Below, piece after piece: positions 17,701 to 26,146 of a stretch of 64,000 nucleotides of DNA. This stretch comes from an uncultured Ignavibacteria bacterium. GTDB lineage: Bacteria > Bacteroidota > Ignavibacteria > SZUA-365. The DNA lies in assembly GCA_913061095.1 (NCBI GenBank), contig CAJXVM010000008.1, forward strand, positions 124,001 to 188,000, read 5' to 3'. Both the position numbers and the translations under genes were made by a program. Within the stretch, counting starts at the first letter, position 1, and each line of letters starts with the position of its first letter. The notes under the pieces were generated by a model. The model searched no databases and had not been told where the DNA came from. It saw only the letters and a list, made by a program, of their open reading frames with translations.

Positions 17701-20700
17701 GCAACCGCACCACCCTGGTTGTTGAGCCAGTTGTTGAGATCCGTAAGGTTGCCGTTGCCGTCGCACTCAACCGTCGTGTCGGCTGCTGCCGTCGTGATAT
17801 CCGGCGGCGTCGTATCCTCGATCGTGAAGCGTGCGGTAGTGGAGTCGACGTTATTGCAGGCGTCCGTGGCGTAGAAGGTCACGTCCACATATCCGGCATT
17901 TCCGCAGGTCGGCACGAAGTTCGCCGCGATGTAGTTGTTCGACCACGAGAAGTCCGAACACACATCGGTGGCAACTGCGCCGGCCTGATGGGCAAGCCAG
18001 TTGTTGAGGTCCGTCAGGTTGCCATTGCCGTCACACTCGACCGTGGTATCTGCGGCTGCCGTCGTGATGGACGGGGGCGTGGTATCCTCGATCGTGAAGC
18101 GTGCGGTGGTGGAGTCGACGTTGTTGCAATCATCGGTGGCGTAGAACGTCACGTCCACGTATCCGGCACCGCCACAGGTCGATACGAAGTTCGCCGCGTC
18201 GTAGTTGTTGCTCCAGCTGAAGTTGGAACAGACATCGCTGGCGACCGCACCGCCCTGGTTGTTGAGCCAGTTGTTGAGGTCCGTGATGTTGCCGTTGCCG
18301 TCGCATTCGACGGTGGTGTCAGCCGCTGCGGTGGTTATGGACGGAGGCGTCGTGTCTTCGATCGTGAATCGTGCGGTCGTGGAATCCACATTGTTGCACT
18401 CATCGGTCGCGTAGAAGGTCACGTCGACGTATCCGGCACCGCCGCAGGTCGGCATGAAGTTGTTGGCGTCGTAATTGTTCGTCCAGGTCACGCCCGAGCA
18501 GGCGTCGCTGGCCGTGGCGCCGCCGTGATTGGCGAGCCAGTTGTTGAGATCGGTCGTGTTTCCGTTTCCGTCACACTCGACGGTGGTGTCAGACGCGGCG
18601 ACAATGGTCGGCGGCGTGGTGTCCACGATCGTGAACGTCGCGGAAGTAGAGTCCACATTGCCGCACTCATCGGTCGCGTAGAACGTGACCGTGGCGCTGC
18701 CGGTGGCACCGCACAGGTCGGAAAGACCCGTGAAGTCGTTGCTCCAGCTCACCGAACCGCACTGGTCGGACGCCATCGCGCCACCGTTGCTGTTCAGCCA
18801 GTCATTGAGCGCCGTGGTATTGCCGTTGCCGTCGCACTCCACGGTGGAATCGGACGCGGCGACCGAGATGGTCGGCGGCGTCGTGTCCACGATCGTGAAT
18901 GTCGCGGATGTGGAATCCACGTTGCCGCAGTCATCGGTGGCATAGAAGGTCACCATCGCACTGCCGGTGGCGCCGCAGAGATCGGAAAGCACCGTGAAAT
19001 TGTTGCTCCACGTGACCGATCCGCAGGCGTCCGTTGCCGTTGCGCCGCCGTTGGCGTTGAGCCAGGCATTCAGCGCCGTGGTATTGCCGTTGCCGTCACA
19101 CTCGACCGTCGAGTCGGACGCTGCGGTCACGACCGGTGGTGTGGTGTCGACGACGAAAATCGTCTGCGAGCAGGTGTCGGCGTTGTTGTAAATGTCCGTT
19201 GCGACCCACGTGCGCGTGACACTGTACTCGTTGGCGCAGCTGCCGGGTGTCGTGTTGGTGCTCAGAATGGTGACGACCGGGTTCTGATCGCAGTTGTCCA
19301 CTGCCGTGGGCGTGGTGAACGGCAGCGTTCCGGGTGCCGGACATTCGATCGTCGTATCCGCGCTGCAGGTGATCACCGGCGGCTCAATGTCGCGCACGTT
19401 CACCGTCAGCGAGCAGGTGCTCTGGCAGAAGGGGAAGGTGGTTTCGGTGATCGTCAGCGTCAGCGTGAAGGTCCCGACGTTATTGCCGGCATCGACGCTG
19501 ACGGACTGTCCGTTAGTCGCACCGTTGATGCTGCCGTTGCCGCTGATGCTCCACGCGTACGTGAAAGCACCGTTCGGCGCGTTAAAGATGTTGCCCGTGG
19601 ATCCCGGGCAGACATCGCCGACCGGTGTGATCGAACAGGTCGGAAGCGCCTTGACGGTCACAGTCTGCGAGACGGTCTCGCTGCAACCGTAGGTGTCCGT
19701 GACGGTCAGGGTAAGCGTGTAGCTGCCGTTTGTCCCGGCGTCAACGGTAACGGTGTCGGTGTTCGTTGCGGAGGTGATGGTGCCGTTGCCCGAAATGGAC
19801 CAGCTCCATGTGACGATGGAATCGATGGGCAACGGCGAATTCGCATCGAACATCGCATAGTAGATGTTGCCCACGGAGTTCTCACAGACAAGAATATCAC
19901 CTTCGATATCGAAATCAGGCACCGGGAACACGTTCACCGTGCCCGAGCATCCGGATGATGTGAGTCCGTTCGCATCCGTCAGCGTCACCGTATAGGTGCC
20001 CGCGGCGGAAGCGGGAACGACGATGCTCTGCGTGGTCGCACTGAAATTGTTCGGTCCCGACCAGAGATAGGTGTACGGCGGAGTGCCCTGCGCGATGCGC
20101 TGGGCCGTCAACGTCACCTGCGACTCGTCGCAGATCGTCGTGTCGGCGGGATACACGGCACAGACCGGCGCCGGAATGTGATTGCCAAAATTGATATTCG
20201 CGACCGTTGTCGCATTCAATAGATCGACTTCCCAGGAAAACGGGCCATATCCCCCAAGCACGGCAGGTGCCGGGGTATTCACACCGTCGATATCCGTACC
20301 GGTGGAATTCGCGTCCGGATAGGTCTGCACCCATTCCGAGGGCGGGATCTGCGCGAATGCCGGTGCGGCGTTCGTATACCCCGAGGCGTTTCCGGTCGTG
20401 GGGGCGCTGCCGAGTTCCTCGCTCACGAGATAGATCGACTGCGGCAGTCCGGTCAGACTCCAGCTTCCGGTATTATCAGTATATGCCGTATCCGAAATCG
20501 GTACGCCGCCAATGATGGTTCCAATATAGATCGGCCAGCCATCCAGCGATGACTCTCCGCCGTCCTGCGTCTGGTTTCCGTTGATATCGTGGAATTTCAG
20601 ACCGGAAAGCTGTCCCGCCGGCTGCGGCGGCACAGGGATGGGCACGGTCTTGTTTCCGAGTGTCAGGTAGGTCTGTCCGGATGATCCGGAGACGAAACCG

Positions 20701-21464
20701 GAGCCCTGCCGCTGATCATTCTGGTACGCAGTGTATGCGTAGGCATATCCTCCCCAGAAATCCGTCGGCGGCTGATTGAGCTGCGTCTGCAGGGAATTGT
20801 CCCAGATGAAGGTCTGGGAGAGATGCAGATGAAAATAAATGTAAAAGGTCGTGGAATTCGGAACGTTATTGAGTCCTCCGTAGGCGTTGATGATATCCTG
20901 ACGGGTGATGGTGAAGCAGTGTGTTCCGTCCGTCGGCCCGCCCTGCAGCCCATTGGTGTTCAGGTTCTGCTGCGAGGTGTCAATTGCCAGCTTCTCATAG
21001 CCGGACCAGAGATACTCGTTTCCCCACGACGTGATTCCCTGATTGTTCTGCGCCTGCTCAAGCTGTGGTCGCGCCGTCAAGGAAAATGCCGTGCCCAGAG
21101 TATCCGACGGCCATCCCTGGCTGTTGCTCAGCCCGGTCGTCCCGATCTGAATGGCACGGACGAGATCCACGAAACGGGCATTGAGATTCCCCGCCGTGAA
21201 GTCGTAGCAGATGGTGATGTCTGAGAAATTCTGGTTGTTGATGTTGACATTCTTGAGCTCGAGCAGGTAGGGAACCCACTCGCCCTCGTTCCATGTATTG
21301 CCGAGATTACCGGTTGACCACCCGACGTTGAGTGTTCCGTTGCCGGTGGTATCGGCACGGAAGCCCTCATAGCGGGCGACCCCCCAGCCGGTTTGCGCCT
21401 GTGCCGACATGCCAAAACACGCCAGCAGCACAAACACGGTCAGGACCGTGGTACATCGTTTCAT
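14784..21464 (-). CDS. Giant HYR/Ig-repeat surface adhesin with T9SS sorting domain
   Basis: 2,226 residues from ATG 21464, chosen for the strong GAGGAGGAG site and signal peptide (MKRCTTVLTVFVLLACFGMSAQA). The order is: a unique N-terminal region (about 25-280); an SdrD-B-like domain (about 285-390; L-K-F-H-D-I-N-G-N); PKD/SprB-like Ig domains (about 430-700); an array of ten HYR-like repeats (about 775-1665; each with D-T-T-P-P and E-C-D-G-N-G-N); more HYR-like units; a unique Cys-containing region (about 1900-2100); and the T9SS domain (about 2133-2226; N-H-P-N-P-F-N-P, ending K-M-M-L-V-K). The frequent paired Cys suggest disulphide-stabilised domains. It should be a long stalk-like surface or secreted protein, probably adhesive. 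It is divergent from the polysaccharide cassette and is followed by a strong terminator. Confidence 0.9.
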   Translation of the reverse strand: MKRCTTVLTVFVLLACFGMSAQAQTGWGVARYEGFRADTTGNGTLNVGWSTGNLGNTWNEGEWVPYLLELKNVNINNQNFSDITICYDFTAGNLNARFVDLVRAIQIGTTGLSNSQGWPSDTLGTAFSLTARPQLEQAQNNQGITSWGNEYLWSGYEKLAIDTSQQNLNTNGLQGGPTDGTHCFTITRQDIINAYGGLNNVPNSTTFYIYFHLHLSQTFIWDNSLQTQLNQPPTDFWGGYAYAYTAYQNDQRQGSGFVSGSSGQTYLTLGNKTVPIPVPPQPAGQLSGLKFHDINGNQTQDGGESSLDGWPIYIGTIIGGVPISDTAYTDNTGSWSLTGLPQSIYLVSEELGSAPTTGNASGYTNAAPAFAQIPPSEWVQTYPDANSTGTDIDGVNTPAPAVLGGYGPFSWEVDLLNATTVANINFGNHIPAPVCAVYPADTTICDESQVTLTAQRIAQGTPPYTYLWSGPNNFSATTQSIVVPASAAGTYTVTLTDANGLTSSGCSGTVNVFPVPDFDIEGDILVCENSVGNIYYAMFDANSPLPIDSIVTWSWSISGNGTITSATNTDTVTVDAGTNGSYTLTLTVTDTYGCSETVSQTVTVKALPTCSITPVGDVCPGSTGNIFNAPNGAFTYAWSISGNGSINGATNGQSVSVDAGNNVGTFTLTLTITETTFPFCQSTCSLTVNVRDIEPPVITCSADTTIECPAPGTLPFTTPTAVDNCDQNPVVTILSTNTTPGSCANEYSVTRTWVATDIYNNADTCSQTIFVVDTTPPVVTAASDSTVECDGNGNTTALNAWLNANGGATATDACGSVTWSNNFTVLSDLCGATGSAMVTFYATDDCGNVDSTSATFTIVDTTPPTISVAASDSTVECDGNGNTTALNDWLNSNGGAMASDQCGSVSWSNDFTGLSDLCGATGSATVTFYATDECGNVDSTSATFTIVDTTPPTIVAASDTTVECDGNGNTTDLNNWLANHGGATASDACSGVTWTNNYDANNFMPTCGGAGYVDVTFYATDECNNVDSTTARFTIEDTTPPSITTAAADTTVECDGNGNITDLNNWLNNQGGAVASDVCSNFSWSNNYDAANFVSTCGGAGYVDVTFYATDDCNNVDSTTARFTIEDTTPPSITTAAADTTVECDGNGNLTDLNNWLAHQAGAVATDVCSDFSWSNNYIAANFVPTCGNAGYVDVTFYATDACNNVDSTTARFTIEDTTPPDITTAAADTTVECDGNGNLTDLNNWLNNQGGAVASDVCSDFSWSNNYDAANFVSTCGNAGYVDVTFYATDDCNNVDSTSARFTIEDTTPPDITTAAADTTVECDGNGNLTDLNNWLSNQGGAIASDVCSNFSWSNNYDAANFVPTCGGAGYVDVTFYATDDCNNVDSTTARFTIVDTTPPTVVAASDTTVECDGNGNTTDLNSWLANNGGATATDICSAITWSNNYDANNFVPLCGGTGYVDVIFYATDACSNVDSTTARFTIVDTTPPDITTAAADTTVECDGNGNLTDLNSWLANNGGAVASDVCSNFSWSNNCDANNFVPGCGGSGYVDVTFYATDDCGNVDSTTARFEIEDTTPPDITTAASDQTVECDGAGNTAALNAWLASNGGAVASDVCSNFQWTNNFTGLSDDCGATGSATVTFYATDDCGNVDSTTATFTIEDTTPPSISAGSISSCYPTEAAAEAAAIAATTSSDVCSGVTLSASTVGDCNAVITVTATDDCGNDTTVTYNTTIDGTPPTFTFVPADTTIDCASTPVFGTPTATDNCGTPTVMQVGSDVTTPGSCPQNYSVTRTWKAVDGCGNESTTVSQTITVVDDEAPTITAAPQDTVACREAIVFTDPTYSDNCDNDPALVIVSDTTTYVAGIYYHTRSWQAVDTCGNASVVVSQTIVELCNQFETLTQGFYGNSGGKYCGTGQGTQTLIDSLLLSGDTLIVGVKGSGSFEILHGDASCLIGNLPGGGPAKALTHDYSYNNNCNITPGNLPLKRGRFRNILLSQTITFALNMRLDSNLTKMYLPPPTTPWMRTAASIYGNGICGDADDMPDTTYQFFFFPPNVLSELGSNGMNVTPQDLLDMANQALAGTSFTGVSLSDIVAALDAINKGFDEARFLAGFYAMPPPKDVRLDLTPTGFALDQNHPNPFNPVTTITYTLPERSTVHLTVHNSMGEEVAVLVNEEVPAGTHAVTFDSGNAARDLPSGIYLYRIIATGDSGQIFHQLRKMMLVK
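16470..19140 (-). repeat. Ten in-frame HYR-coding tandem repeats of about 265-270 bp
   Basis: Ten consecutive units of about 90 codons inside the adhesin gene, marked by the recurring V-E-C-D-G-[NA]-G-N motif at roughly 270-bp steps (near 19095, 18835, 18570, 18300, 18030, 17760, 17490, 17220, 16950 and 16685). The inner units are nearly identical in DNA as well as protein, so recombination could change copy number. Confidence 0.9.
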
Positions 21465-21937
21465 TCTTCTCCTCCTCATACTGTATGTAAAGTGGTTGAA
21501 CATGGTTGAAGCTCATGATTCCAGGCTGTATGACCGCAGCCCAGAGGCGTGGCGGGATTTCTCTCCACAAAATTCCACCACATTCATGCTCTCTCGATGT
21601 CGATGGCGTCCAGCATGAAACGTTTCCGGATGCTTCGCTCCGATAAACGGGAGTGCGATTGAGCGCATCCTGTTGCTGAAATTTCCCTCGCAGGATCAAA
21701 TATCACCTGAGTGTGCGTCCCGCACAGACCGGGATCGACCTATTTCGTATAAGACGACTCACAATTATCCGGATTTGAAAACAAAAAGTCAAGCATTTTC
21801 GAAAAAAAATCCATCGCAGATTTTTCTGCCGCGGAAAGGACACTGCGGAATTCTCCCTTTCGCATTGAATAGCAAGGCAAAACCTGCTAATATTGAAAGA
21901 TTATGAGCCGACGTGTCCCTGAGTTGAGCTGAACTGC
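21465..21937. other. Divergent intergenic region upstream of the adhesin and the polysaccharide cassette
   Basis: 473 bases between the starts of the HYR adhesin (-) and wzz-like (+) genes. The right half is AT-rich with runs of A and T (about 21770-21850). No gene, tRNA or repeat was found. A sigma-70-like promoter for the cassette is listed separately. Confidence 0.6.
21865..21893 (+). promoter_or_regulatory. Candidate promoter for the polysaccharide cassette
   Basis: TTGAAT (21865-21870) and TAATAT (21888-21893) are separated by exactly 17 bases, about 45 bases before the ATG at 21938. This is the only good -35/-10 pair I saw in the region. It fits a sigma-70-type promoter, with the caution that lineage-specific promoters may differ. 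Confidence 0.4.
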
Positions 21938-23137
21938 ATGGCCGAAGTATCCACATCCGATAATGCCTCCCGTCCGATCATGCGATCGCTGATCGTGATG
22001 CTGCGCCACTGGCGCTTCCTGCTCGCGGCCTTCGCGCTGGCCGCCGTGATCGGCGGGGTGTTTGCGGCGCTCATGCCGGAGTGGTACAAGTCGAGCGCGA
22101 CCTTTCTGCCGCCGCAGCGGCGGTCGGGACTGCTCGAACGCCTCGGCGCGGGCGGCATCAGCTCCACCCTGCGCTCCTTCGGCATTTCCGGCCTCGGCGG
22201 CGAAGGTGAGGGCTATAGCTATATCGCCATTCTTGAAAGCCGCAGCATGGGCGAGCGTATGGTCGAGGAATTCGATCTGATGCAGGTGTATGAGATTATC
22301 GACGGCTCGATGGAAAAGGCGCTCAAGGCACTGGGGAATAACACCGATTTCGCGTATGTGGATGATGGCCGCGTGATCATTTCGGTATGGGACAGAGATG
22401 AACAGCGCGCAGCGGCGATGGCCAACGCCTACTTCCGCCATCTCAATGAAATCAGCACGCGACTTAACAGCATCGAGGCGCGTCACAACAGCGAATTCAT
22501 CCACCTGCGCTACACCGCTGTTACGGACAGCCTGCGCCGGCTCGAACGGCAGTTCGCTGCGTTTCAGCGGCGCACGAACATCTATGCCCTCGAGGAACAG
22601 ACCAAAGCGGCCATCGAAGCGGCCGGGGAGCTGTATGCCGTGCTCGGTATGCAGAAGGTGCGGCTCGGCATGCTCGAACGCACGCGCAGGCCGGACGACG
22701 CCGAGCTGCAGTCCCTCCGCATCACCATCAGTGAACTGGAAGATCAGGTGCCCGGCATGGGCGACAATGATCTCGCAGGACTCATCGGCAAGGATCGCAC
22801 GGATCTCGGCGAAGAGGGGCTCACCTACCTGCGTCTCTACCGGGACATCGAGATTCTCAGCCGGCTGCAGGGCATCCTCCTGCCGCTCTATCAGCAGGCG
22901 CGCATCGAGGAGCAGAAAGACATGCAGGCCCTCGTGCCGCTCGACACCGCCCGGGCGGCCGAACGGCACGACCGGCCGCAGCGAACCGTCGTCGCTCTGA
23001 CGGCGGGATTCAGCATCCTCGCTCTTGCCATTGTCTTTGTCCTGCTGCGCGAACGTTTCCTTTACTATATATATCGATATCCGGACGCATGGACGTCGGT
23101 GCTCCGCACCATCGGATTCAGACGCAGCAACTCATGA
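21938..23137 (+). CDS. Wzz-type polysaccharide chain-length determinant
   Basis: 399 residues. A transmembrane helix at about 27-47 (L-L-A-A-F-A-L-A-A-V-I-G-G-V) is followed by a periplasmic domain with a long coiled-coil (about 175-345) and a second helix at about 352-374 just before a short basic C-terminus. This two-helix hairpin layout is the Wzz/PCP family, which sets the modal length of polymer made by the Wzy polymerase in the inner membrane. There is no C-terminal tyrosine-kinase domain, so it is not a Wzc-type PCP-2a. First gene of the cassette; the next gene starts within its stop codon (ATGA). Confidence 0.85.
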   Translation: MAEVSTSDNASRPIMRSLIVMLRHWRFLLAAFALAAVIGGVFAALMPEWYKSSATFLPPQRRSGLLERLGAGGISSTLRSFGISGLGGEGEGYSYIAILESRSMGERMVEEFDLMQVYEIIDGSMEKALKALGNNTDFAYVDDGRVIISVWDRDEQRAAAMANAYFRHLNEISTRLNSIEARHNSEFIHLRYTAVTDSLRRLERQFAAFQRRTNIYALEEQTKAAIEAAGELYAVLGMQKVRLGMLERTRRPDDAELQSLRITISELEDQVPGMGDNDLAGLIGKDRTDLGEEGLTYLRLYRDIEILSRLQGILLPLYQQARIEEQKDMQALVPLDTARAAERHDRPQRTVVALTAGFSILALAIVFVLLRERFLYYIYRYPDAWTSVLRTIGFRRSNS

Positions 23138-24594
23138 AGCGCTTTCTCCAATCCATTCATACCGTCGATACGGCTCTGGAGTTGAACCACCCGCTCTCAA
23201 CCCGCGAGGCTGCCGGGTTTCTCACGGCGGCCGGACTGGTGCTCGCGGCGGCGTTCCTGCTCCAGCAGCAGCTGCTGCTGTTTATGCTCATCGTCGCCGT
23301 GGTGGGTGGCCTGCTGGCCTTCCAGAGTCCCATCCTCTGGATCTCCGCGGTCGTACTCGGGTATGCGCCCATTCTCTGGCAGTGGGGAAAGGAGTTCACG
23401 GTCGTCGAAGCAGCCCACGCAGTACTCTTTTACGGCGGATTGATCTGGTGGCTCTTCCATCGCATCGTGATAGCCCGGAAACAGATCCGATGGAGTTTCG
23501 GCGGTCTGCTGTTTGTCGCCGTATTCTTCCAGGCGATCCTCCTGAGCCCGCTCTCACTCGCCAGGGGAGCGGAACCGTTCATCCTGATCCGTGAGATCAC
23601 CGTGCTCGGGAGTCCGCTGCTCTTCATTCCCATCGCGCATGAATGCGACACGCGTTTCAAACAGCATATGGTGGGCCTTTCCCTGATCGCCGCCTCCCTC
23701 CTGCTTGCGCTCAAGAACATTTACATGTACAAGCAGAAGGTCATCTCCGCCGTCTACTTCTGGCAGGTCGGGTCATCGCGCGCCGCGGATACGTTCTATC
23801 TGGTCATGGTACTGACCATCATCGCCGCGGGACTGATGATTGCTTCCTCCCGCGTGCGCACCATCCTGCTTTCGAGTGCGCTGTTCATCATCGGCGCCGC
23901 GGCGACCATTCTCTCCTTCTACCGCACGATCTGGGTCGCGGCACTGGTGGCCGTGTTCGCCATGGGGATGCTGCTCGGCCGCAAATTCTGGAAGCGCACC
24001 GTCGCCTACGGCGGAGTCGCACTCCTGCTCGCCGGCAGCGGATACTTCCTCTTTTTCCAGGAAGCCATCTCGCTCGATGTGCTCGCAAACTCCGTCACCA
24101 GCAGGTTCTCGTCGATCAAAACCTACGGTTCGGACATCTCGCTGCGAAACCGCCAGGCAGAAACAGCCGCGACGCTGGAAGCGGCAGGCGACAGTCCGAT
24201 CGTCGGCTCTGGACTCGCGACGGAGATCACATACAAGAATCTGATCACACTTACTTCCGTGACCACGTCGTGGACGCACAACGGATACGCATGGCTGATG
24301 TATCATTTCGGGGTACTCGGAATGCTGATGATGCTCGGGGCGTACGGTGCGTTCATCTGGCTGGGTCTCCGCGTACTGCGCCGTCTGCGCGCCCGATCCG
24401 GGCTCAGCGCACAGGAGCGGTTTCGCCGGCGCACACTCGCCGCGACCGGCGTCGGCATCATCATCGCGACCATGCTCGTATCGCTGACCATCAACCAGTT
24501 TCACACGCGGGAATGTGCGCTCGTGCTGGCACTCGTCTGGGGATTCCTGGAACGCTGGGATCATGATCTCCAACCTGCGGGAAGCGGCGCATGA
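23134..24594 (+). CDS. O-antigen polymerase/ligase-like membrane protein (Wzy/WaaL family)
   Basis: 486 residues from ATG 23134, which overlaps the wzz stop as ATGA and so favours translational coupling; an in-frame ATG at 23089 is further inside wzz. About ten or more hydrophobic helices. A large periplasmic loop near the C-terminal half has G-D-S-P-I-V-G-S-G-L-A-T followed by W-T-H-N-G-Y-A-W-L, matching the Wzy_C pattern (P-x-x-G-x-G ... H-N). The family polymerises lipid-linked repeat units or ligates polymer to lipid acceptors; sequence does not separate the two. Placed between wzz and wzx, a polymerase is the simpler reading. Confidence 0.8.
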   Translation: MKRFLQSIHTVDTALELNHPLSTREAAGFLTAAGLVLAAAFLLQQQLLLFMLIVAVVGGLLAFQSPILWISAVVLGYAPILWQWGKEFTVVEAAHAVLFYGGLIWWLFHRIVIARKQIRWSFGGLLFVAVFFQAILLSPLSLARGAEPFILIREITVLGSPLLFIPIAHECDTRFKQHMVGLSLIAASLLLALKNIYMYKQKVISAVYFWQVGSSRAADTFYLVMVLTIIAAGLMIASSRVRTILLSSALFIIGAAATILSFYRTIWVAALVAVFAMGMLLGRKFWKRTVAYGGVALLLAGSGYFLFFQEAISLDVLANSVTSRFSSIKTYGSDISLRNRQAETAATLEAAGDSPIVGSGLATEITYKNLITLTSVTTSWTHNGYAWLMYHFGVLGMLMMLGAYGAFIWLGLRVLRRLRARSGLSAQERFRRRTLAATGVGIIIATMLVSLTINQFHTRECALVLALVWGFLERWDHDLQPAGSGA

Positions 24595-26075
24595 GTGCTG
24601 ACGACAGCCGGCAATCGGGCATCCTCTCCCAGGGCCTGCTCTCCATGCTCGCTTACGGGGTGAATTTCGCCGCGAGCTTCGTCGCCATCATCGGGATGAT
24701 CCGCATCCTGGGCGAAGCGTCATACGGCCTCTTCGCCCTCGCGATTCAGATCGTCAGCTTCACCGCCATGATCTCGGACTTCGGCATCGGACCGGTGATC
24801 ATGCGTCGGATGGCGATCAATCCGGGTGCCTGCGGGCGCATCCTGCTCGAGGCCACTTCCGCGCGAGCGCTGCTTCTCGTACCAACCTGGGCCATCTCAC
24901 TGGTGATCGGCTGGGTGCTGGAACCCGGCGGCACGTTTTTCCTGCTGCTGAACCTGATGCTGCTCAATACGCTGATATCCTCAAAGCTTCCGGTACTGCG
25001 GGGAACGCTCGAAGCATTCTACCGGTCGCAGTCACGGATGGGCTTCCCGACGCTGACCATGGCCGTCGACTCCATCGTGCTGCTCGGCGCGGTCATCGCC
25101 ATGCCGGTGATGTTTACCGATCCCGTCACGGCCATGGCCCTGTATACGGGAAGCAATATCGTGGGCGCATTCCTTCTGACGGCCGGGACGGTGCGGCTCG
25201 CCCGGCGCCTCAATACCGAGGCAGTGACGGTTTCCTGGACCGCGGTGCGCGCACTGATTACCGCATCCGCTCCCCTGGCGCTCTACCTCGTGCTCAATGC
25301 ACTGCACGTGAGCATCGACACAATCTACCTCAAACTCTTTCATGACAACCAGACCGTCGGCGTGTTCAATGCCGCCCTGCGCATCATGACGCCGCTTGCG
25401 GTCTTTCCCACGATCGTCGCCATTTCCGCGGCTCCTTCATTCGCGCGCGCTAGTGTGGCAGAAGACGAGCAGGGCAGCGAACGTATGTCGGCGCTGTTCT
25501 CTCTCGGCGTGAAAACGCTGCTGCTCGGATCGGTGCTGCTCGCCGGCTTCGGCGTCACGAACGCGGATCTGCTCGTCAGCATCGCCTTTCAGGAGAAGTT
25601 CGCCGACGCCGCGGTGCCGATGGCGGTGCTGTTCATCACCTTCCTCCCGATGGCGCTGAATATTTTCATGGTGGAAGTGAATAATGCGCGGGACCGCCTG
25701 CGCACGAATACCATGTTCGCCGTCGTCATCGCCGCGGTCAGCGTGCTGGCAGGACCCCTGCTCGTCATGCATTTCGGCGCGGCCGGGGCAGCGTCCACAA
25801 AACTCGCCGCCGTGTGTGCCGGACTGATCTTCCTGCTGCTGCGATCCCGCGACGGGCTGTCCATGCCCGTGCGTCCCGTGATCTGGAAAGCAATCGTGCT
25901 GTTCGCGCTGCTGCTCATCCCCCGCCTCCTCCTCGACGGCTTCCATCCCCTGCTCTCCAACGCCGTCGCCCTGCTCTGCGTCACCGGCGGCATGGTCGTG
26001 CTGCGCGTGTACAGCAGCGAAGAGATTGCCCGCTGGCGGTCACTGTTCTCAGGCATACTGCGGAGGACGGGGTGA
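24591..26075 (+). CDS. Wzx-type polysaccharide flippase (MOP superfamily)
   Basis: 494 residues; the start overlaps the previous stop (ATGA). Some twelve to fourteen hydrophobic helices with the polysaccharide-transporter N-terminus (Y-G-V-N-F-A-A-S-F-V-A-I-I-G-M-I-R-I-L-G, then Y-G-L-F-A-L-A). The family flips undecaprenyl-linked oligosaccharides across the inner membrane. Its neighbours wzz and wzy complete a Wzx/Wzy-dependent export set. Its TGA overlaps the ATG of a 23-codon ORF (TGATG). Confidence 0.85.
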   Translation: MSADDSRQSGILSQGLLSMLAYGVNFAASFVAIIGMIRILGEASYGLFALAIQIVSFTAMISDFGIGPVIMRRMAINPGACGRILLEATSARALLLVPTWAISLVIGWVLEPGGTFFLLLNLMLLNTLISSKLPVLRGTLEAFYRSQSRMGFPTLTMAVDSIVLLGAVIAMPVMFTDPVTAMALYTGSNIVGAFLLTAGTVRLARRLNTEAVTVSWTAVRALITASAPLALYLVLNALHVSIDTIYLKLFHDNQTVGVFNAALRIMTPLAVFPTIVAISAAPSFARASVAEDEQGSERMSALFSLGVKTLLLGSVLLAGFGVTNADLLVSIAFQEKFADAAVPMAVLFITFLPMALNIFMVEVNNARDRLRTNTMFAVVIAAVSVLAGPLLVMHFGAAGAASTKLAAVCAGLIFLLLRSRDGLSMPVRPVIWKAIVLFALLLIPRLLLDGFHPLLSNAVALLCVTGGMVVLRVYSSEEIARWRSLFSGILRRTG

Positions 26076-26146
26076 TGACACAGGAATCGATTACACGAAG
26101 TTGTGAACCGCGTTTCGTGGCCGGCGGCCCGGGGAGGGAGGCATGA
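26075..26146 (+). CDS. 23-codon bridging ORF between flippase and GT2 genes
   Basis: ATG 26075 shares a base with the flippase TGA. The 23-residue frame (starting M-T-Q-E-S-I-T-R, ending G-R-E-A) closes with a TGA that overlaps the GT2 ATG at 26143 as ATGA. It has no transmembrane or other recognisable feature. It may keep ribosomes moving across an otherwise untranslated 67-base gap, as a coupling peptide, rather than make a functional product. It could be chance, but both junctions matching the operon's coupling style is notable. Confidence 0.4.
   Translation: MTQESITRSCEPRFVAGGPGREA

Noticed and set aside
14664-19958. A 1,764-codon open frame on (+) opposite the HYR adhesin
   Set aside because: It is antisense to a gene with signal peptide, ribosome site, recognisable domains and sorting domain. 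The frame is open only because repeated codons of the adhesin read without stops on the other strand. The product is a Val/Arg/Gly-rich string without domains.
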